Below, in pieces: positions 1-5,300 of a stretch of 9,228 nucleotides of DNA. This DNA is from Acidimicrobiia bacterium (GTDB lineage Bacteria > Actinomycetota > Acidimicrobiia > Spongiisociales > ZC4RG35). A model generated the notes under the pieces. It worked only from the letters and a program-made list of their open reading frames with translations. It was not told where the DNA came from and searched no databases. Position numbers and translations under genes: made by a program. Each line of letters starts with the position of its first letter. Position 1 is the first letter of the stretch. Location: assembly GCA_029865445.1 (NCBI GenBank), contig JAOUGY010000144.1, positions 1 through 9,228 on the forward strand. The letters run 5' to 3'.

Positions 1-2
1 TG

Positions 3-125
3 GAAGTCCTTGACTACCACTTCAACATCCGCGCAGTCGGTCAAGATCCCTTCGGCTTTCCCGTTAGCATTGTTCCAAACGGCAGAACCAGACGATCCGC
101 CTATACATCCGCGCTCGTTGTTTAG
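3..125 (+). other. Possible C-terminal tail of a protein entering from the left edge
   Basis: Reading from base 3, forty sense codons run without a break to a TAG at 123-125, two bases before the ISL3 left end. The translation begins EVLDYHFNIRAVGQDPFGFP and looks protein-like (mixed aromatic, hydrophobic and charged residues). I recognise no family. Another + strand frame is also open here, so this is weak evidence. If real, the gene ends almost exactly at the insertion sequence, which may have supplied or disturbed its stop. Confidence 0.25.
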
Positions 126-126
126 G

Positions 127-156
127 GGCTCTTCGGATTTCAGTAGGGGGTGACGG
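127..156 (+). repeat. ISL3 terminal inverted repeat, transposase 3' side
   Basis: The tip GGCTCTTCGGATTT is followed by CAGTAGGGGGTGACGG. It pairs with the reverse complement of 1498-1527 at 24 of 30 positions. The transposase stop codon (140-142 on the complement) lies inside this repeat, so coding sequence and transposon end overlap. Confidence 0.85.
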
Positions 157-1429
157 TGGCGAGGAGGTCCCAGTTGGGTCGGCCGGCGTAGAGCAGTGCT
201 CGGATCCGGTATGAGGAGAACCGTCGGAACCCGAACGCCACCCGCTTGACACGCTTGATCAGGTTGTTGACCGCTTCGGTCGGCCCGTTCGACACTCTCG
301 CTTCATGCCAGGCGGTGATCTGGGCGTGCCAACGGATGATGGTCCGTCCCAGCTGACGGATCTCGGGCGGACACGACTCGTCCTGGAGATCGTGCCCGAG
401 CCGGGCGACGAACTCGGCGGCCACCTCGGGGTCGTCGATCTGATAGATGTTCCGGACCTCTTCTTTCGCATGCCACGCCATCTTGACCTCACCCCGAGGG
501 TCACCCGCCGCCAGTAGCCCGAGCATCTTCTTGCTTCCGTTGTCGTCGAGACGAGATTCGGCCATGACCAACAGCTTGCGGACCCGGTAGAGGGGGTCGT
601 CGGCAAGGCCGCGGTGACCGAGGGTCTCGTTTTGGACGCGGCGTCGGCACTCATCGAGCTTGTCGTTCGCCAACCGGATCAGATGGAAGGGGTCCGCCAC
701 CTGGATGACGTGGTCGAGGGCGGCGTTGTAGACGGCCCGGTAGGGGCCGGACAGGTCCAACACGCCGTAGCGGACCTGCGCCCGCCAGTCTGGGTCTCGA
801 GCTTGGAGCCAGCCGGTCGCACCTTGGGAGTCCCGTCCCGGGACCATGTCCAGCAGGGTGCCAGCCGTCACGTCGACGATCGATGTCGCCCACGCCTGGG
901 TCCGCCACCGGCCCACCCGACAGAACAGGGTCTCGTCCAGTCCAAGTGCTGTCACCGTGCCGACACGGTGAGTGTCGGCGTCCAACAGCGCTGCACCGTA
1001 TGACAGGACGGTGTCGTTGACAGTGTGCCAATCGCAGGCGAGTTCCCGAGCAACCTCTGAAACGGTGCGACCGTCCCGACCCACCTGAGCAGTGACCCAC
1101 CGTCCCGCCCGGTCGGTCATCACCAACCTGGGTGCTGCGATCCGAGTGTCCTGGCTGGTCCACGACCGTCGACCACACACCAGGCTGGGGCAGGTCAACC
1201 GGTGCTTGTGCCACACCAGCCGGACGGGCCGACCGAACACGGGAAGATCCACCAGCTCGACCCGGCGTCGTTCCTTCACCACCCCCACCGAGCCGCAATC
1301 AGGACACGACCGTGACGGATCCCGCACTTCGATGTGCACCCTCAACGGGGTGGTGTCCTCGACAGCGAGCACGTTGACGTCGGGGAGTCCGACGAGCAGC
1401 TCGCACATGGCGATAGGGTCCGTGATCAC
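140..1429 (-). CDS. ISL3-family transposase, full length (429 aa)
   Basis: DDE transposase that moves the surrounding element by cut-and-paste. The N-terminus has the ISL3 zinc-binding pattern: C42-x2-C45 (CPDCGS) and C80-x4-C85 (CPSLVCGRR). A helix-turn-helix-like stretch lies near residues 120-145. The catalytic triad is visible as D165 (ALGLDET), D225 (GVLDLSGPY) and E385 (NGPTEAVNN), followed by the family's C-terminal segment ending RPNWDLLATVTPY. The length matches intact ISL3 transposases and there are no internal stops, so it is probably functional. The GTG start at 1429 is preferred because GGAGGA (complement of 1435-1440) lies a few bases upstream; an in-frame ATG at 1408 is the alternative. 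Two further ISL3-type relics lie just downstream on the + coordinate side. Confidence 0.93.
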   Translation of the reverse strand: MITDPIAMCELLVGLPDVNVLAVEDTTPLRVHIEVRDPSRSCPDCGSVGVVKERRRVELVDLPVFGRPVRLVWHKHRLTCPSLVCGRRSWTSQDTRIAAPRLVMTDRAGRWVTAQVGRDGRTVSEVARELACDWHTVNDTVLSYGAALLDADTHRVGTVTALGLDETLFCRVGRWRTQAWATSIVDVTAGTLLDMVPGRDSQGATGWLQARDPDWRAQVRYGVLDLSGPYRAVYNAALDHVIQVADPFHLIRLANDKLDECRRRVQNETLGHRGLADDPLYRVRKLLVMAESRLDDNGSKKMLGLLAAGDPRGEVKMAWHAKEEVRNIYQIDDPEVAAEFVARLGHDLQDESCPPEIRQLGRTIIRWHAQITAWHEARVSNGPTEAVNNLIKRVKRVAFGFRRFSSYRIRALLYAGRPNWDLLATVTPY

Positions 1430-1497
1430 GGGGGTCCTCCAGGCTGGATGGCGTTAGCACCCGCCAGGTTGGCAGGGCCCCCGTCAACCCCGGTGAA

Positions 1498-1527
1498 CCC
1501 TCACACCCCCCTCAAATCCGAAGCGCC
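1498..1527 (-). repeat. ISL3 terminal inverted repeat, transposase 5' side
   Basis: Read on the minus strand this begins GGCGCTTCGGATTT, mirroring the end at 127. It lies about 70 bp upstream of the transposase start and marks the right limit of the element. Confidence 0.83.
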
Positions 1528-1675
1528 GACAAGGAATGCCCTACGCACGCACACCCTCCAGTGATCAGTTCGTCGCAGCCTACCCAACGTTGGTCGGCCT
1601 GTGAGCTCGAATCGGGACAATCCGGACGCCTCAACTTTCGAGACTGCGCGGTGAGCTGGAGACCTGTCGGATGAT

Positions 1676-1965
1676 GTGAATTCCGGGTTGATGATCAGAA
1701 GGCCTCGATACTGTGAGCAACGGCCCTGGGAGACCCATCTCGAGACCGTGCAGGGACGTCGTACCCATATGGCTCGTCAGCTCGCACGGGACGTCTCTAC
1801 GATGTCGATCCGGGACGTGTCCCGCCGGTACGGGGTTGTCGTAGGATTTCATCGTGAACTGGACCGCCGACTTGGTCGTATCTGGTGGGCCCGCGTCGTC
1901 GCATGCCCCGCTGCCGGGTTCTGGTGGTGGATGAGACATCGCTGCGCACGGGTCACCAGTATGTG
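1676..1965 (+). pseudogene. Relic of a second ISL3-type transposase (N-terminal/central part)
   Basis: Degraded coding sequence on the + strand. The first frame reads RRPRYCEQRPWETHLETVQG and continues to SIRDVSRRYGV, resembling the region just before and through the helix-turn-helix of ISL3 transposases. The similarity then changes frame, with IVNWTADLVVSGGPA in one frame and CRVLVVDETSLRTGHQYV in another (Asp codon at 1930-1932). The last segment is a good match to the first catalytic Asp motif of ISL3 enzymes. At least two frameshifts have occurred. The relic stops exactly where the terminal repeat of the opposite-strand ISL3 fragment begins (1966), so that element probably inserted into it. 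No start codon, zinc finger or terminal repeat is evident, and I recognise nothing in the 148 bp between 1528 and 1675. Confidence 0.62.
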
Positions 1966-2285
1966 GGCTTTTCTGATTCAGTAGGGGGTGACGGCGGCGC
2001 TGACGTCCCAGTTGGGTCGGCCGGGCACAGCAACGCCCGGATCTGAGAGTTCCGGAAGTTGGTGATCCCAAACGCCACCGCTTGATCCTGCTCACGAGAA
2101 CGTTGACCGCCTCGTTGGGCACGTTCGACACCCGAACCCGATGCCAAGCCACGATCTGATCACTTCAACTCCGGATGGTGCGGCTGAGGGAACGCACCTC
2201 GACGAGCATCGACGGGTCTGTCGGGTCGTCGACGAGCTTATCGACGAACTCGCGTGCCACCCCAGGGTCGTCGCCTAACTAATGC
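1966..2285 (-). mobile_element. Truncated ISL3-family element (transposase 3' end and one terminal repeat)
   Basis: The tip GGCTTTTCTGATTCAGTAGG at 1966 closely follows the terminal repeat of the intact ISL3 element (127), with a few substitutions and one base missing. The adjacent sequence is the 3' end of a related transposase gene. Similarity to the intact copy fades by about 2275-2285, so roughly three quarters of the element is gone. It is a distinct, diverged member of the family, not a recent duplicate of 127-1527. The right boundary is approximate. Confidence 0.72.
1978..2275 (-). pseudogene. ISL3 transposase, C-terminal fragment, frameshifted
   Basis: The last 95 or so residues of an ISL3 transposase survive. 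Segments readable against the intact copy in this window are GDDPGVAREFVDKL, then RTIRS, a TGA stop at 2165-2167, then VAWHRVRVSNVPNEAVNV with the catalytic Glu, then after a frame change VAFGITNFRNSQIRALL, and finally RPNWDVSAAVTPY. The frameshift is consistent with one missing C near 2079, where the intact element has one more base (CCACCC against CCACC). The N-terminal two catalytic Asp residues are lost, so it cannot make active transposase. Confidence 0.75.
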
Positions 2286-2306
2286 GGCTTGTATCAATAG
2301 TGGGTG

Positions 2307-2350
2307 CCTCCCGTGATGGGTTGGTGGCCACGTAGGGTGGCCTCGGGAGG
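2307..2350. repeat. Nested inverted repeat (hairpin-forming)
   Basis: An outer stem CCTCCCG (2307-2313) pairs with CGGGAGG (2344-2350), enclosing an inner perfect stem GGCCAC (2326-2331) and GTGGCC (2337-2342). It sits between the truncated ISL3 element and the eroded antitoxin. It could be a transcription terminator, an element end or a chance GC-rich structure. No T-run follows on either strand. Confidence 0.4.
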
Positions 2351-2364
2351 GGTCTCAGCGGTGA

Positions 2365-2496
2365 CGGTTGTCGGGTGAGCTTCGGGCTCGTGAGAGCGAT
2401 GGTTGCCGGGGCCTCGTTCCCGAGCGGACCCGGTTAAGGGAATCGGCTGAGGCCCCGCAAGGGGTGTGGGACCGGATCACGGACACGCGTGGGTAG
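2365..2496 (+). pseudogene. Eroded DUF1778-like antitoxin upstream of the decayed GNAT toxin
   Basis: An open stretch between stops at 2362-2364 and 2494-2496 translates to 43 residues. Its second half, VPERTRLRESAEAPQGVWDR followed by I, lines up with LADRVEFSLDPDAQEAWERI of the intact antitoxin at 5013-5300: the aligned W and RI coincide, and the acidic/basic spacing is similar apart from a two-residue insertion. The DNA-binding N-terminus is not recognisable and the toxin-binding C-terminal tail is cut by a TAG about 28 bp before the toxin start. Position and strand are as expected for the antitoxin partner. Similarity is modest and judged by eye. Confidence 0.35.
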
Positions 2497-2523
2497 CCGC
2501 GTGGTGCCAACTGCTTCGAAGGG

Positions 2524-3059
2524 GTGACGGCGAAATCCACTGACGCGGCGAAGGGTCGACCCCCCAGGCTGCTGAAACCCTCCGACGTGATCGACGACTT
2601 CGAATGCCGGTCGACCGAGCAGACCGCATGGTTGCGTTTCCGTGCCCGGCAGGCGCATGCCGCCGGCACGGCCAAGGTGATGGTCGTCACCCCGGCAGAC
2701 AATGACGCTGTCGTCGCCTACTACGCCTGGTCGATGGCAACCATCTCGGCCGAGGATGCCCCGACCCGGGTCCGAAAAGGTGCGGGACGCTACCCACAAC
2801 CGGTAGCTCTGCTGGCCCGCCTTGGAGTGGCGATCGAACACGAAGGCCGAGGACTCGGGGTCGCTCTCCTCGCCGACGTGATCAGCCGCACCGCACAGCT
2901 CGGCGCCCGGATCTGCTGCAGGGAGCTGCTGGTACACGCAGAGACACCGCACGCCCGCGACTGTACCGCCATCTCATGCCCGAGTTCGAGCAGTCACCGA
3001 CCGACGACCTTCATCTCGTCCTCCTCATGAAGGACATCCACAAGACCCTCCGCGGCTAG
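2524..3059 (+). pseudogene. GNAT acetyltransferase toxin (TacT-like), 1-bp frameshift near 2962
   Basis: Close paralogue of the intact GNAT toxin at 5297-5815, with the same residues over most of the length: DVIDDFECRS near the N-terminus, VVAYYAWSMA, RKGAGRYPQPVALLARLGVA, and the acetyl-CoA pyrophosphate loop EGRGLG. After HAETPHARD the frame changes: the intact copy continues FYLHLIPEF, whereas here the same alignment resumes one base short as LYRHLMPEFEQSPTDDLHL and ends MKDIHKTLRG with a TAG at 3057-3059. A single missing base near 2962 explains this. Unrepaired, the frame ends at 3030 with a scrambled tail lacking the conserved FY pair and the last beta strand, so activity is unlikely. 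Restored, it would be 178 aa from the GTG at 2524. The upstream antitoxin is also eroded. Confidence 0.82.
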
Positions 3060-3188
3060 CGGCCGAGCGGGACACCGACGGGCATCTCGGGGCGCGCTGG
3101 GGGCGCGGGAGAACGAGCAACGACGCAAACGACCCGGAGACGACGAGAGGTGATGACAGATCGGAATCCCTTGCGGCACAACGGATTT

Positions 3189-3203
3189 CGGGGGATTCCC
3201 CCG
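3189..3203 (+). terminator. Short GC hairpin downstream of the decayed toxin
   Basis: CGGGGG, a 3-base loop ATT, then CCCCCG forms a perfect six-pair stem. It follows the GNAT relic by 130 bp and precedes the tRNA fragment. No T-run follows, so a terminator role is only possible. Confidence 0.25.
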
Positions 3204-3233
3204 TCACTGCGGATCTCTCGAGAAGTGGCCCGA

Positions 3234-3298
3234 ACGGTCTTGAAAACCGTTGAACCGGTTTCCCGGTTCCGTGGGTTCAAATCCCACTCCCTCCGCCA
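3234..3298 (+). tRNA. tRNA-Ser(UGA), 3' part only (anticodon arm to CCA)
   Basis: The anticodon stem ACGGT (3234-3238) pairs with ACCGT (3246-3250) around the loop CTTGAAA, placing anticodon TGA at 3241-3243. A long variable arm CCGG-TTT-CCCGG, typical of serine tRNA, follows. The T arm is GTGGG-TTCAAAT-CCCAC (3271-3287), then acceptor strand TCCCTCC, discriminator G and an encoded CCA (3296-3298). The matching 5' acceptor strand (GGAGGGA) and a normal D arm are absent upstream. At the expected start near 3207 the sequence does not pair, and only a vague D-arm echo (GTGGCCCGA) remains. This is therefore a partial gene, with a boundary near the anticodon arm, as left by integration into a tRNA gene or by deletion. 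It should not be counted as a functional tRNA. Confidence 0.8.
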
Positions 3299-3302
3299 GA
3301 GA

Positions 3303-3327
3303 CCCCGAAAACAAGCGGTTTCCGGGG
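3303..3327 (+). terminator. Hairpin just after the tRNA-Ser fragment
   Basis: CCCCGAAAAC (3303-3312) pairs with GTTTCCGGGG (3318-3327) with one mismatch and a five-base loop. It begins five bases after the encoded CCA, the place where a tRNA terminator is expected. It suggests that the 3' flank of the tRNA is original chromosomal sequence. Confidence 0.55.
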
Positions 3328-3380
3328 ATCAGCCGTCGATCCTCACTGCGATCCCGCTGACCCTCGGGGCGCACCGGGGC

Positions 3381-4079
3381 GGGGAGTGTCCGGTATTCGG
3401 TGTAACTGCTGTTGGCATGTCTATCGGTCCGTGGGGAGGATGCGGCCTTCGAACGTGATGGCGAAGGCGTTGAGGGCTGCCTTCCATCGGTTCATCCAGC
3501 GTTTCCTCCCGCGGCCGGTGGGGTCCAGACTACGCACCACCAGGTAGAGGCACTTGAGTGCGGCCTGCTCGGTGGGGAAGTGCCCCCGAGCTCGGGTCGC
3601 TCGTCGCATCCGAGCGTGCAGCGACTCAACAGCATTCGTGCTGTAGATCACCTTGCGGATCTCCGGTGAGTAGTCCAAGAAGGGTGCGAACTCGCTCCAG
3701 GCGTTCTCCCACAGCCGGATGATGGCGGGATACTTGCCACCCCAGGTTTCGGTGAACTCTGAGAAGCGTTCCTTGGCGTTTCATCGATCACCCGATCGGT
3801 GATGCGGCTGATGGTGTCGCGGGACACCTCGGCGCCATACACCTCCGCCAAGTGCGCCGACACCTCACCGGTCGTCAAGCCCTTGGCGGTCAGCGAGATC
3901 ACCATCTCATCCACCCCCGACAGACGCCGTTGCCGTTTCTTGACGATCTGGGGTTCGACGCTGCCATGGCGATCACGAGGCACATCGATGCTCACCGGCC
4001 CGACATCAGTCAACAGCTCCTTGGAGCGGGTGCCGTTGCGAGAGTTCGAGCCCTTCTCACGGCCGGCCGGGTCATGCTG
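3381..4079 (-). mobile_element. IS256-family element remnant
   Basis: The remnant holds parts of an IS256-type transposase on the minus strand, plus a candidate terminal repeat at 3381-3407 (GGGGAGTGTCCGGTATTCGG, then TGTAAC) about 15 bp beyond the transposase stop. The other end is missing: the transposase N-terminus is cut at about 4079, exactly against the truncated doc gene. An internal deletion has removed the middle. Complete IS256 elements are about 1.3-1.5 kb, so roughly half remains. Confidence 0.78.
3421..4079 (-). pseudogene. IS256-family transposase (mutator type), N-terminally cut and internally deleted
   Basis: Reading on the minus strand from about 4079, the sequence gives HDPAGREKGSNSRNGTRSKE, then LTDVGPVSIDVPRDRHGS, then RRLSGVDEMVISLTAKGLTT and DTISRITDRVIDE. 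All are hallmark IS256 transposase segments. At about 3780 the next codons are out of frame and correspond to a much later part of the protein, AKERFSEFTETWGGKYPAII, followed by YSPEIRKVIYSTNAVESLHA with the catalytic Glu and the end PALN/KAALNAFAITFEGR-type C-terminus. About 140 residues, including the two catalytic Asp residues, are missing at the junction, and the first 60 or so residues are also absent. The gene is inactive. Its closeness to family consensus outside the deletion suggests fairly recent decay. Confidence 0.85.
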
Positions 4080-4320
4080 ATTGCCATGCCAGCCGCTTGT
4101 TCCCGTCGGGCAGGGGGTGGTTCTTGGCGATCCGTACCGTCAACACTGCGGCCTTGCCGACGAAGTCGGGATAGAACTCGACCTCCCCGAATCCGGCCTG
4201 CGGTGCATGAAGCGCCGAGTCGAGCAGATCCAAGCGGGATGCTCGGGCCAGCACCGCAGCGGGGGTGCCGGTGACGGCTTCGGCGATGGTGAGCGCTTCG
4301 GCGAGGGTGAGGTATCTCAC
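4072..4320 (-). pseudogene. doc: Doc/Fic-type toxin, C-terminally truncated (82 aa)
   Basis: Doc toxins are Fic-fold kinases that phosphorylate elongation factor Tu and stop translation. The start MRYLTLAEALTIAEAVTG and the central GFGEVEFYPDFVGKAA segment fit Doc proteins. The catalytic motif is complete as NHPLPDGNKR (His68, Asp72, Asn74, Lys75, Arg76). Translation then ends after LAWQSA, where IS256 sequence takes over. Doc proteins are usually about 125 aa, so the last 40 or so residues, including closing helices of the Fic fold, are lost. The GTG start overlaps the stop of the upstream antitoxin gene by four bases (GTGA, complement of 4317-4320), which indicates translational coupling. 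The truncated protein may be unstable or inactive, although the active-site loop is present. Confidence 0.8.
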
Positions 4321-4529
4321 TCGGCGAGGCGATCGAGGATCTCTTTGTCCCGTTCAGTCAACTCGCGCAGGCGCGTCATGAACTCGTCGTCGTGGCGGAC
4401 GCGTTCGATCTCGGCTTCGAGCGCTTCGAGCATCAGGGCGTTGACGCTGATGCCGCGGCCACGGGCGATTACGTCGGCCTTCTCGGCGAGTTCTTCGGGC
4501 ATACGGACGGTTGTGGTGCGCTTCTCCAT
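4317..4529 (-). CDS. Ribbon-helix-helix antitoxin paired with Doc (70 aa)
   Basis: Small DNA-binding antitoxin. The N-terminus TTTVRMPEELAEKADVIARG gives the RHH beta strand and first helix, and GISVNALMLEALEAEIERV gives the second helix. The charged C-terminal helix (roughly residues 45-70, DEFMTRLRELTERDKEILDR) is the expected toxin-binding arm. The gene is complete and lies directly upstream of the truncated doc gene with a 4-bp overlap, the usual antitoxin-first order. An imperfect palindrome just upstream of the ATG is a likely autoregulatory operator. There is no clear Shine-Dalgarno sequence, so a leaderless transcript is possible. With its toxin broken it may now be an orphan repressor or antitoxin. 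Confidence 0.82.
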   Translation of the reverse strand: MEKRTTTVRMPEELAEKADVIARGRGISVNALMLEALEAEIERVRHDDEFMTRLRELTERDKEILDRLAE

Positions 4530-4531
4530 AA

Positions 4532-4549
4532 CGTCATGCTATCACGACG
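4532..4549 (-). promoter_or_regulatory. Imperfect palindrome, probable operator of the RHH/Doc operon
   Basis: CGTCATGCTATCACGACG matches its own reverse complement at 14 of 18 positions and lies two bases upstream of the antitoxin ATG. On the minus strand TAGCAT inside it could act as a -10 hexamer six bases before the ATG, giving a leaderless message. Overlap of operator and promoter is typical of RHH-autoregulated TA operons. No clear -35 is seen. Confidence 0.45.
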
Positions 4550-4964
4550 TCACGGTGGGAGGAAGGGCTCCAGATCGTCAAATCGGGCGCACGAAAGCCC
4601 GCATCGTTGCGTAGCGCCGAGCGGCACTTCCCGCTCGGGTCGTTCGGGGTTCACCCACTCGCAGCACCGCCATCCGAAGGGCTGGTGGTCAGCGGCCCCC
4701 GACGTGTTTCATCAGTTCCTGAAGGAGTGTTCGCGCCTTGGATTGAGACGCGACCGCTTGGTCTCTCATGTCTTTCACATCGCGCCGATGGCTTCACCGA
4801 TCACCGCGCCGCAGAGGGCCACGCTCATGTGGCGAGGATGGGAGCCAACGAGCCTGTGGACGGGTACCCAATGCGGGACATCGGTATGTCGGCCGGCGCC
4901 ATGGCGGCAACCGCATGAGAGTCTCCCCGAGCGTAGGTATGTCGAGGCTCCTGAGTGGCTCCCG
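4550..4964. other. Region without a recognisable gene
   Basis: About 415 bp between the divergently oriented RHH/Doc and DUF1778/GNAT operons. Open stretches exist on the + strand (for example 4607-4918) but lack a ribosome-binding site, show mixed third-position GC and resemble no family I know. A short minus-strand peptide around 4690-4770 (MRDQAVASQSKARTLLQELM) looks helix-like but is too short to call. The region probably holds decayed coding sequence from the accessory block. Confidence 0.5.
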
Positions 4965-4993
4965 TTGACGTATCGCGTAGTTGGCCGTACACT
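4965..4993 (+). promoter_or_regulatory. Sigma-70-type promoter of the DUF1778/GNAT operon
   Basis: TTGACG (4965-4970) and TACACT (4988-4993) are separated by exactly 17 bp. The antitoxin ATG is at 5013, so the leader would be only about a dozen bases. GAGGTGG at 5004-5010 is the candidate ribosome-binding site. Two TGGCC copies flank the -10 (TTGGCCGTACACTGGCCGG), a plausible antitoxin-binding site. Confidence 0.6.
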
Positions 4994-5012
4994 GGCCGGA
5001 CACGAGGTGGAT

Positions 5013-5300
5013 ATGACGACGGAAACGAAACGAGCCAGGAGTGAACGTCTCGAGGTGCGCACCACCCCCGAGGACCGCGCCCTGATCAACAGGGCGGTGG
5101 CGGCGTCGGGGACCGACCTCACCGACTTCGTCATCACCAACCTGACGACCGCGTCGCGGCGGGTGCTGGCCGACCGGGTCGAGTTCAGCCTTGACCCTGA
5201 CGCTCAGGAAGCATGGGAGAGGATCAACCGGCGTCCCGCCCGTAGTCTCGCCGGGCTTCGTGAGCTGATGGCCCGGCCATCGCCGTTCGCCGACGAGTGA
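5013..5300 (+). CDS. DUF1778 (TacA-like) antitoxin, 95 aa
   Basis: Antitoxin of a GNAT-type TA module. It is expected to neutralise the downstream acetyltransferase with its C-terminal arm and to repress the operon through its N-terminal ribbon-helix-helix. The N-terminus RSERLEVRTTPEDRALINRA, followed by VAASGTDLTDFVITNLTTAS, is the DUF1778 pattern (R-L-E-V-R-x-T, then a helix-turn-helix). The C-terminal half has the toxin-binding features VEFSLDPDAQEAWERINRRP and LRELMARPSPF. The ATG at 5013 is chosen because the protein then starts just before the family motif, with GAGGTGG upstream and a promoter at the right distance. The frame stays open far upstream, but that extension resembles nothing. 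Its stop overlaps the toxin start by four bases. Confidence 0.9.
   Translation: MTTETKRARSERLEVRTTPEDRALINRAVAASGTDLTDFVITNLTTASRRVLADRVEFSLDPDAQEAWERINRRPARSLAGLRELMARPSPFADE

Larger units (their letters stand above)
127..1527 (-). mobile_element. ISL3-family insertion sequence, apparently complete (about 1.4 kb)
   Basis: The element is bounded by imperfect terminal inverted repeats that match at 24 of 30 positions by eye. Both tips share the form GGCnCTTCGGATTT, the GGC(T)CTT start usual for ISL3 elements. It carries one full-length transposase gene on the minus strand and nothing else. Length and layout fit the ISL3 family. ISL3 elements normally make an 8-bp target duplication, but the flanks here (TGTTTAGG on the left, GACAAGGA on the right) do not match. 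One flank has therefore probably been rearranged since insertion. Confidence 0.88.

Noticed and set aside
651..1298. Alternative minus-strand frame inside the ISL3 element
   Set aside because: Low-complexity Gly/Arg/Pro composition. It overlaps the catalytic transposase frame and has no family features.
3207..3298. Complete tRNA-Ser(UGA) gene
   Set aside because: No 5' acceptor strand complementary to TCCCTCC and no proper D arm are found upstream, at either the normal or a shortened spacing.
4607..4918. Candidate 103-residue + strand gene
   Set aside because: It needs a TTG start without a ribosome-binding site, shows mixed third-position GC and resembles no protein I know.
4392..5012. Long + strand reading frame extending the DUF1778 antitoxin upstream to over 300 residues
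   Set aside because: The extension has no family resemblance, runs antisense through the RHH antitoxin gene and crosses the good promoter. The antitoxin motif, ribosome-binding site and promoter all support the start at 5013.
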